Positions 58,030 to 64,000 of a DNA stretch of 64,000 bases are shown here, piece by piece. The DNA lies in NCBI GenBank assembly GCA_016927595.1, contig JAFGMI010000042.1, forward strand, positions 62,001 to 126,000. Direction: 5' to 3'. The DNA is from Melioribacteraceae bacterium. GTDB lineage: Bacteria; Bacteroidota; Ignavibacteria; Ignavibacteriales; Melioribacteraceae. The notes beneath the pieces are model-generated. The model had not been told where the DNA came from, ran no database searches, and worked only from the letters and a program-made list of their open reading frames with translations. How positions within the stretch are numbered: position 1 is the first letter of the stretch; each line of letters opens with the position of its first letter. The position numbers and the translations under genes were made by a program.

Positions 58030-58473
58030 TCTGCTTCGTCCAAAGACGAAATTGTAACAAAAAACTATGCCAAAAAACTGATACTGTTTTTATTGATTTA
58101 AAGATACTAAAATCTTATAAAAGCACAAAAACCGTACATTTTAATTTTGATTTATAGGATAGCGACTCTTTTTTGCCACATCTGAGAAACAGAATAATGT
58201 TTTTGAGAAATAAATTGCAGTTTCATCTGACTATCAGAACGTCATGAAATAAATAGATAATGTTTTTTAAGTAAGATCCTAGACCGGAAATATTACTGAA
58301 TATTTATTCTACATTCCGATATTCCATCCCGAATAATAGTCGTTCGTCTATTTTTAAAACAATTCAACAAAAATACTTTATAGATTTATTTCCGAAATGT
58401 AAGCGATACCATCCTAATTAAATCTTGAGCGTACATAATTACAATAATTAGTTAATAATCAGGGAAATTAACT

Positions 58474-59043
58474 ATGATTACTATTGTATCAGGATTACGT
58501 TTCAGCGGTAAGGAGTTGATGATGAAGGCATTGAAAGCCTCCGGGATGAATGTAGTTCCGAATTATCTGCCGAGACAAAATACGGTAAACCACATACAAT
58601 TTTCAGAGTCCGAGAGTATGAGATTGTGTTTGAAAGATCCTCTCTGGCTTAAAAATGCTGATAACAGTTTAATAAAATTAATATCATTCCTGATACCACA
58701 GCTTCCGTTCGAGTATTCTTACAATGTAATTTTCATGGAAAATAAAAACAGATTTTTATTCGAACCGGATCCGGTATATAATTCTTTGCAGGATCGGCTA
58801 ACGCCGGAAGACGCAATAAAAAAAACTTTTCTCGACGAACACATTTCACGTGTGAAGGGATGGATGAGCAATCACTCAAATTTTCAATTCACGACAGTGA
58901 ACTATTTGTCACTTCTTGAGAGTCCATTTAAGGTGCTGAAATTTATAAGTACCGAATTCGGAATAGAATTAAATATGACTAAGGGCTGCAATGTGCTATA
59001 CGGAAATAACTTTAAAAGAAATAAGTATCTTCAGATTGGCTGA
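58474..59043 (+). CDS. Diverged sulfotransferase-like protein
   Basis: 189 residues resembling the short sulfotransferase group whose members start IVSGLPRSGTSLMMKML. Here the same position reads IVSGLRFSGKELMMKAL (near residues 4-20), so the P-R-S-G-T loop that binds the PAPS 5'-phosphosulfate is changed to R-F-S-G-K. Further matching blocks are LIKLISFLIPQLPFEYSYNVIFM (split over residues 69-91), HISRVKGWMSNHSNFQF and a C-terminal LKFISTEFGIEL. Sulfotransferase activity is doubtful; another nucleotide or a purely structural role is possible. Single gene between two minus-strand operons. Confidence 0.7.
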   Translation: MITIVSGLRFSGKELMMKALKASGMNVVPNYLPRQNTVNHIQFSESESMRLCLKDPLWLKNADNSLIKLISFLIPQLPFEYSYNVIFMENKNRFLFEPDPVYNSLQDRLTPEDAIKKTFLDEHISRVKGWMSNHSNFQFTTVNYLSLLESPFKVLKFISTEFGIELNMTKGCNVLYGNNFKRNKYLQIG

Positions 59044-59174
59044 GAGTAATAATATATTAATAATTTCGCTATACTCGTCTGTTTGCTAATGGCAGATCCG
59101 GATTTCTCATTCTTTAATTTTTTATTTATCCCTTTTGACTATAGTACCAGATTAAAGAGTAAATAACTTACGTA

Positions 59175-60083
59175 TTACTTCCACATGTCTCTCGCCTGTT
59201 TGTCGGCGTGATACGAACTTCTTACCAACGGACCTGATTCAACGGCTTTAAATCCCATTTTAAGTCCTTCTTCTTTGTACATTTTGAATTCGTCGGGAGT
59301 TACATAGCGATGTACGGGAAGATGATTTTTCGTAGGCTGAAGATATTGCCCTATTGTCATTATATCGCAACCATGTTCCTTAAGCTCGCGCATTAGTTCT
59401 AAAACTTCCTCTGTTCTCTCGCCTATCCCAACCATAATTCCGCTTTTGGTTCTTAGTCCTCTATCTTTGAACCAGCGAATCAATTCAAGACTTCTATTGT
59501 ACTTCGCCTGGGGACGAACCGCATGGTAAAGCCTCTGCACCGTTTCCAGATTATGATTTAAAATGTGGGGTGGATGTTTCATGATTATCTCAAATGCATG
59601 CTCCTCACCTTTGAAATCCGGGATTAAAATTTCAACCGTGGTTTTGGGCATTCTTTCATTGATCAATCTTACGGTCTCGGCAAAGATGCCTGCTCCTCCA
59701 TCATTAAGTTCATCCCTGTTGACTGAAGTAATAACGACATGACGAAGTTCCAATTGTTCAACGGATTCGGCAACGCGGCGCGGTTCATCGAGGTCAAGTT
59801 CTGTAGGCAACCCTACTTTCACGTTGCAGAATCCGCAACTACGGGTACATGTATCACCCAGTATCATAAAGGTTGCTGTACGTGCATTCCAGCATTCGGC
59901 AATGTTAGGGCATCTGGCTTCTTCACATACAGTGTTAAGCTTTGCCTTGCGCATTAAAGAATGCACATCTTTATAGTTTTGTCCTGCAGGCAATTTAACT
60001 TTAAGCCAATCAGGTCTTTTACCCAAATCCACTCTTTCTTTTTCAACTGCCTCTTTAAAATCTCTTTGATGTTTATTTATCAT
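59175..60083 (-). CDS. lipA: Lipoyl synthase
   Basis: Radical-SAM enzyme that inserts two sulfurs into octanoyl groups on lipoyl domains. Both cluster motifs are present: the auxiliary C-x4-C-x5-C in [13 protein letters not shown] (near 53-65) and the radical-[11 protein letters not shown] (near 79-86). The C-terminal [15 protein letters not shown] includes the serine ligand of the auxiliary cluster. 302 residues. It is downstream of E1-E2, whose lipoyl domains are its likely substrates. It releases 5'-deoxyadenosine, a possible substrate of the deaminase at 21280-22617. Confidence 0.97.
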   Translation of the reverse strand: MINKHQRDFKEAVEKERVDLGKRPDWLKVKLPAGQNYKDVHSLMRKAKLNTVCEEARCPNIAECWNARTATFMILGDTCTRSCGFCNVKVGLPTELDLDEPRRVAESVEQLELRHVVITSVNRDELNDGGAGIFAETVRLINERMPKTTVEILIPDFKGEEHAFEIIMKHPPHILNHNLETVQRLYHAVRPQAKYNRSLELIRWFKDRGLRTKSGIMVGIGERTEEVLELMRELKEHGCDIMTIGQYLQPTKNHLPVHRYVTPDEFKMYKEEGLKMGFKAVESGPLVRSSYHADKQARDMWK

Positions 60084-60173
60084 GATTATCCTGTGTTAAA
60101 ATTTTATTCAGATTTCTGTAAATCTCATTCACATTATTTTGAATCATACATTTCTTATCACGTTTGTCCCGGT

Positions 60174-60341
60174 CTTAATATTCGTCTTTGCCTGATTCTT
60201 TGTCCTGATCCTGATCTCAATTCTTGTCCTTAACTAACTCTTTGTCCTGCTCTAAATCTTAATCTTGATCATAATCTTAATCTTCGCCTCTACCTAAATC
60301 ATAATCCTGTTCTTAATCATTATCCTTATCTCTGTCTCTAT
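60174..60341. repeat. Degenerate hexanucleotide array, 28 units in phase
   Basis: Cut into sixes from 60174, 28 consecutive units follow in register, nearly all starting with C and most ending in T: for example CTTAAT, CTTTGT, CCTGAT, CCTGAT, CTAAAT, CTTAAT, CTTGAT, CATAAT, CTTAAT. On the minus strand the pattern is ATTAAG/ATCAGG/ACAAAG. The register holds through 168 bp with point changes but no insertions. Non-coding by appearance. Confidence 0.85.
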
Positions 60342-60364
60342 TCAATTTCTTTTGCAATGTTTAT

Positions 60365-60406
60365 GATCAGGATCAGGATTTGATCAAGATTATAGGACTA
60401 AGATTG
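60365..60406. repeat. Short inverted copy of the hexamer array
   Basis: Seven units in the opposite orientation: GATCAG, GATCAG, GATTTG, ATCAAG, ATTATA, GGACTA, AGATTG, ending next to the E2 stop codon. GATCAGGATCAGGA (60365-60378) is the exact reverse complement of 60203-60216, so the transcript between E2 and lipA can fold into a long hairpin. Confidence 0.75.
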
Positions 60407-60407
60407 C

Positions 60408-62009
60408 CTAAATAATTGTTGCATCAAAGTTCTCCAGCGTATTTTTTACCGACCGCAGAAATAGTCCACCGAGCATACCATCAATCAGTCTGTGGTCATG
60501 ACTGAGCGACAAATACATCATAGGTTTTATGGCTATGGTGTCCTGTCCGTCAGCTTCAATTACAACGGGTTTTTTGGTAACGGCACCTACTCCAAGGACA
60601 CCCACTTCCGGCTGATTAATTATAGGTGTACCGAATAAGGATCCGAACACACCGAAATTTGTAATCGTAAAAGTCCCTTCCATAATATCATCCGGAAGAA
60701 GACCTTTGTTCCTTGATTTATCACTCAATTCCTTAATAGCCTTTGCAAGCCCTTTAATATTTTTTTCATCTGCATGCTTAATATTCGGTACAATCAAACC
60801 GTTAGGTTCAACGGCAACTGCTATCCCCAGATTAATAGATTTTTTCAGAACTATGTTGTCCCCGTCTATCGATGCGTTCAGGTAAGGATACTCCTTCAAA
60901 GCTTTAATGCATGCATACGATATAAACGGCATGTAAGTAAGTTTAATTCCCTCATCCTTCTGGAATGAAACTTTATTCTTCTGGATGTAATTGTGTACTC
61001 TGCTCATATCCACTTCCGTAACACCAGTAACATGCACCGATGTATCGCGGCTGTTAACCATGTGATACATTATACGTTGTCGTATTTTATCCATCGGGAT
61101 AATTTTAATACTCTCATCTTTACCAAAATGCGGCACACTTTTTTGCCTGGGCAATTCTTCTGAAATGGTACGTAATTCTACAGGGGTAGTTGAGCCTGAT
61201 TCACGATGCTTCAAATATTTGAGCACATCGTTTTTTGTCACTCTCCCATTGATTCCGGTGCCGGTTATTCGCGATAATTCTTCAAAACTGATTCCTTCCT
61301 TTTTAGCGATATTCATCACAAGAGGTGAAAAGAATTTCTTGCTATCATCCTCTAAAATGTTTTCAGGTATTATCTGGGACTGTTTTTGAGATTCCATTTT
61401 ATCTGCAGGTATCTCATCCTTCTTTGATTCTGTCTTAGCAGGTTTTACTATACCTCCGCTGGCAGATATCCTGGCAACAACCGTGTCAACCTCCACAGTA
61501 TCATTTTCATTGTACAGAATTTCAGCAACAGTACCCGCTGCCGGCGATGGTACTTCCGTGTCAACTTTATCTGTACTTATTTCGAATATAATCTCATCAC
61601 GTTCTACTTTGTCGCCAACTTTTTTATGCCATTTTATGATAGTCCCTTCCATTACAGATTCACCCATTTTAGGCATCGGGACATCGATCAGTTCTCCCCC
61701 TACCTGAGTTGTTGACGGAACTTCCTCTTCTAAAACCGGCTTCTGAATCACATCATCAGATGAAACCTGACCGTCTGTTTCTATAATGGCAACAACTGTA
61801 TCAACTTCAACGGTTTCGTTTTCATAAACCTTTATTTCCAGCAGCACTCCTGTTTCAGGGCTGGGGATTTCAGTATCAACTTTATCTGTACTGATCTCGA
61901 AGATTATCTCATCCTTTTGAACTTTATCACCTTTCTTCTTATGCCATTTGATAAGTGTACCTTCAGTAATACTTTCACCCATTCTAGGCATTTTCACTTC
62001 GACATTCAT
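60408..62009 (-). CDS. 2-oxoacid dehydrogenase E2 (dihydrolipoamide acyltransferase), two lipoyl domains
   Basis: Acyltransferase core of an NAD-linked 2-oxoacid dehydrogenase complex. Two lipoyl domains with the lysine in EISTDKVDTE (Lys43 and Lys148), a peripheral subunit-binding domain (about 225-270; SPLVMNIAKKEGISFEELSR, GRVTKNDVLKYL) and the catalytic domain with SHDHRLIDGMLGG near the end. 533 residues. The two lipoyl domains are nearly identical in the first 50 residues. It starts 20 bp after E1 and is lipoylated by LipA products. Substrate (branched-chain, pyruvate or 2-oxoglutarate) not fixed by E2. Confidence 0.95.
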   Translation of the reverse strand: MNVEVKMPRMGESITEGTLIKWHKKKGDKVQKDEIIFEISTDKVDTEIPSPETGVLLEIKVYENETVEVDTVVAIIETDGQVSSDDVIQKPVLEEEVPSTTQVGGELIDVPMPKMGESVMEGTIIKWHKKVGDKVERDEIIFEISTDKVDTEVPSPAAGTVAEILYNENDTVEVDTVVARISASGGIVKPAKTESKKDEIPADKMESQKQSQIIPENILEDDSKKFFSPLVMNIAKKEGISFEELSRITGTGINGRVTKNDVLKYLKHRESGSTTPVELRTISEELPRQKSVPHFGKDESIKIIPMDKIRQRIMYHMVNSRDTSVHVTGVTEVDMSRVHNYIQKNKVSFQKDEGIKLTYMPFISYACIKALKEYPYLNASIDGDNIVLKKSINLGIAVAVEPNGLIVPNIKHADEKNIKGLAKAIKELSDKSRNKGLLPDDIMEGTFTITNFGVFGSLFGTPIINQPEVGVLGVGAVTKKPVVIEADGQDTIAIKPMMYLSLSHDHRLIDGMLGGLFLRSVKNTLENFDATII

Positions 62010-62029
62010 CAGTCAAATCACTCCTTAAT

Positions 62030-64000
62030 TTAATATGCCAGTAAACTTTTAATTTCATTATAAATTAAATCTCGGTCAGGCAGAATTTCTCTTTCAAGAT
62101 TCGGATGATACGGTATTGGTGTATCCTTAGCAGCTACACGTCTTACAGGACCGTCAAGACTTTCAAAACAGTTCTGCGAAATTCTTGCGGCAATTTCCGC
62201 TCCAAATCCTGCCGTTAAAGTATCCTCATGTATAACAATTACTTTACCGGTTTTACGAACCGATTTATAAATAGTCTCTTCATCAAGAGGCGATATGGTC
62301 CTTAAATCAATCAATTCAATACTATAACCTTCAGTGACAAGTTTTTTAATTGCAAAATTACATTCATGAACCATAGCGCCGTAGGTAACAATTGTAATGT
62401 CATTACCATCACAAACGATTTTAGCCTTGCCGAAAGGCAGAAGATAGTCTTTATCAGGTTCAGGTGATGTGGCATAGCTCTGCCTGTAAAGTCCTTTGTG
62501 TTCAAGGAAAAGAACAGGATCCTTGAGCCGCAGCGCAGTCTTAAGCAGACCTTTGGCATCTGCAGCGTTGGAGGGATAGGCAATCAGTAATCCGGGCATA
62601 TGTGAAAAATAACCTTCAATATTCTGACTATGATATAGTCCACCATGAATATATCCTCCAATTGCGACACGCATTACCATAGGTACTTCAAAAAGATTAT
62701 TTGATCTGTACCTGTACATAACAAGCTCGTTTCGGATCTGCATGAATGCGGGCCAAATGTAATCACCAAACTGAAACTCGACGCAAGGTTTTAATCCTGC
62801 AAGAGCCATTCCTATTCCGACGCCTGCGATTGATGCTTCAGCCAGGGGTGAATTAAATACTCTGTCATCACCAAGGTAAGAAGATAAATTTTTCGTGGCA
62901 CCGAATACACCGCCTTTCTTATCACGCACATCCTCACCGAAGACATAAATTTTTTCATTCCGTTCCATTTCTTCTTTCAGTGCATGATTTATAGCGTCAA
63001 CCATTACGATATTTTTCCCGCTCGGTATAGAAGTTTCAAATTTTATTCTGTCATGAGTTCCACTCTCATCCACAACATATTTTAACGCATCCGCTGCAGC
63101 AGGATTAGATTGTTCAAGCGCCCAATCCGAAATTTCTGATATATGATTTGTTATTTCTTTATTAAACTCCTCAAACGCCAGCTCGGTCAGAATCCCTTTC
63201 TGGATCAGTTTACTTGAAAAAAGAGTAATCGGGTCTTTCGCAAAAAAGTCGTCCAGAGATTCCTGCGGAATATATTTTTTCTGATCATCGGAAGAGGAAT
63301 GTGAAAATAGTCTTACGGTATGTGCTTCTACGAGAACAGGTCCCTTCCCTTGCCGGGCGTATTTAAATGCGGATTGAGCGGCAGCATGCGAAGCCAGAAA
63401 ATCCGTACCGTCAATTGTTACTCTGTAAAGATTTTCATAGCCCTTCATCATTTCAGCTATGGATGCATTTCTGCCTGCTGTCTGATCCTCAACAGGAACT
63501 GATATTGCATATTTATTATTCTGAATCAGGAAAATTACCGGCAGTTTCTCCCGCGCTGCCCAGTTAACGGCTTCATGAAATTCGCCTTCGCTTGTGGTCC
63601 CTTCGCCGCTGGAGACGTAGGTAACAGCATTATTCCCCTTCTTCTTATTAGCTAGTGCAGTGCCGACTGCCTGTAAAAACTGAGTACCTGTCGGACTTGA
63701 TTGAGTCGGCACATTAAACTCTTTCGACCCCCAATGATTGGGCATTTGTCTGCCGCCAGTCATCGGATCATCGGCTTTTGCAAGCATATGAAGGAAGATA
63801 TCTTTAGGCTTTACTCCAAGAGCCAGCATAAAAGGCATATCCCGGTAATATGGAAATGCCCAGTCGTGGCGGGGTTTCATAACCAGCCCGAATGCAACCT
63901 GAATTGCCTCGTGTCCGCCGGCTGATAAATAAAAAAAGGATTTTCCCTGCCTTAGCAGTTTCATTATTTTATAATCTATTTCACGCCCGATAGTCATAAT
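62030..64000 (-). CDS. Fused E1 alpha-beta 2-oxoacid dehydrogenase (N-terminus outside window)
   Basis: TPP-dependent decarboxylase with the alpha and beta parts in one polypeptide (alpha about 1-320, beta from about 335, as counted from the first Met in the window). Alpha part: GRQMPNHWG, then the TPP motif SSGEGTTSEGEF with NNKYAISVP. Beta part: VFGEDVRDKKGGVFGATKNL, FNSPLAEASIAGVGIGMAL, GFGAEIAARI and the end LPDRDLIYNEIKSLL. The first Met is at 63997, but family members have additional residues before the equivalent of KLLRQGKSFF, so the true start is probably to the right of the window. Most likely branched-chain 2-oxoacid or related dehydrogenase. Confidence 0.92.
   Translation of the reverse strand: MMTIGREIDYKIMKLLRQGKSFFYLSAGGHEAIQVAFGLVMKPRHDWAFPYYRDMPFMLALGVKPKDIFLHMLAKADDPMTGGRQMPNHWGSKEFNVPTQSSPTGTQFLQAVGTALANKKKGNNAVTYVSSGEGTTSEGEFHEAVNWAAREKLPVIFLIQNNKYAISVPVEDQTAGRNASIAEMMKGYENLYRVTIDGTDFLASHAAAQSAFKYARQGKGPVLVEAHTVRLFSHSSSDDQKKYIPQESLDDFFAKDPITLFSSKLIQKGILTELAFEEFNKEITNHISEISDWALEQSNPAAADALKYVVDESGTHDRIKFETSIPSGKNIVMVDAINHALKEEMERNEKIYVFGEDVRDKKGGVFGATKNLSSYLGDDRVFNSPLAEASIAGVGIGMALAGLKPCVEFQFGDYIWPAFMQIRNELVMYRYRSNNLFEVPMVMRVAIGGYIHGGLYHSQNIEGYFSHMPGLLIAYPSNAADAKGLLKTALRLKDPVLFLEHKGLYRQSYATSPEPDKDYLLPFGKAKIVCDGNDITIVTYGAMVHECNFAIKKLVTEGYSIELIDLRTISPLDEETIYKSVRKTGKVIVIHEDTLTAGFGAEIAARISQNCFESLDGPVRRVAAKDTPIPYHPNLEREILPDRDLIYNEIKSLLAY

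Larger units (their letters stand above)
57893..58473. other. 581-bp gap upstream of korD with hairpins and a possible small gene
   Basis: A+T-rich gap between divergent korD and the 189-residue gene at 58474. It holds two hairpins directly next to each other (57924-57951 and 57954-57971), a third, TTCGTC-CAAA-GACGAA (58035-58050), and a 29-codon frame on the minus strand ending inside the first hairpin. Beyond 58050 nothing recognisable apart from A+T-rich sequence that should carry the promoters. Confidence 0.6.
60084..60407. other. 324-bp gap between E2 gene and lipA
   Basis: Nearly all of this gap is taken up by the hexamer array (60174-60341) and its short inverted copy (60365-60406). 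Between 60084 and 60173 there is A+T-rich sequence ahead of lipA. No gene recognised; frames that cross it are broken or repetitive. Confidence 0.7.

Noticed and set aside
59044..59174. Terminator between the sulfotransferase-like gene and lipA
   Set aside because: No stem with a following T-run could be identified in this A+T-rich gap.
59961..60233. 90-codon frame on the plus strand across the lipA start and the hexamer array
   Set aside because: It is antisense to the lipA 5' end and its tail is a by-product of the hexamer repeats; no ribosome site or family resemblance.
60174..60406. Possible CRISPR array
   Set aside because: Units are 6 bp with no spacers and no cas genes nearby.

Overview
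The window is A+T-rich bacterial chromosome that looks like a member of the Ignavibacteria or a close relative in the Bacteroidota/Chlorobi group. The assignment rests on several features together. Secreted proteins end in type IX secretion (T9SS) sorting domains with NYPNPFNPST-like motifs. There is a PorV/UPF0164 outer-membrane protein and a PorZ-like propeller protein. Complex I is an 11-subunit form without nuoEFG, and there is a ferredoxin-dependent 2-oxoacid oxidoreductase of the Kor/Vor type. Many starts have clear Shine-Dalgarno sequences (gap, the crp-like gene, the gntR gene), unlike typical Bacteroidetes. Gene density is high and no rRNA, tRNA, CRISPR, prophage or insertion sequence was seen.

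Layout, left to right. 1-3195 (minus): ABC-2 exporter operon running off the left edge. 3285-7097: recQ helicase, then a small lipoprotein and a rhomboid protease on the opposite strand. 7150-9471 (minus): gap-pgk glycolytic operon with an intercistronic hairpin and a terminator. 9636-11194 (plus): Crp/Fnr regulator preceded by a perfect TGTGAT-N4-ATCACA dyad, plus a PHP phosphoesterase. 11302-20689: PorZ-like protein, ABC-F protein, ROK kinase, rsmA, mgtE, PAP2 phosphatase, a small duplicated-cysteine protein and a ubiE/menG methyltransferase. 20690-25798 (minus): uvrA / AhpD-like / deaminase / rdgB operon. 25887-36981: yigZ, then nuoABCDHIJKLMN. 37123-38529: GntR (YtrA-like) plus slipin. 38538-40438: Rrf2 regulator, small unknown protein, iscA and superoxide dismutase behind an IscR-type-1-like site. 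40467-42974: Lon-substrate-binding-domain protein and atpDC. 43048-54940 (minus): seven-gene block of secreted and outer-membrane proteins. 55036-58029 (minus): korD-A-B-C with a terminator on each side and a possible 29-codon gene upstream. 58474-59043: degenerate sulfotransferase-like gene. 59175-64000 (minus): fused E1, E2 with two lipoyl domains, a hexamer-repeat region and lipA.

How it fits together. NuoABCDHIJKLMN without the NADH-oxidising module, a menaquinone methyltransferase, and a 2-oxoacid:ferredoxin oxidoreductase with its own ferredoxin suggest that reduced ferredoxin could feed the quinone pool; this is inference. The atpDC genes would use the resulting gradient. A second, NAD-linked route of 2-oxoacid oxidation (E1-E2 plus lipoate synthesis) lies next to the ferredoxin-linked one. 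The Rrf2-iscA-sod cluster looks like an Fe-S/oxidative-stress response unit.

The least explained parts are: the 43-55 kb secretion block, where an extracellular EEP-family phosphodiesterase, an OB-fold-like protein, a TonB-dependent receptor and PorV are co-transcribed; the phased hexanucleotide array with a short inverted copy between the E2 gene and lipA; the small ORF-plus-terminator unit upstream of korD; and a superoxide dismutase with a second, better translation start that would bypass its Tat signal.
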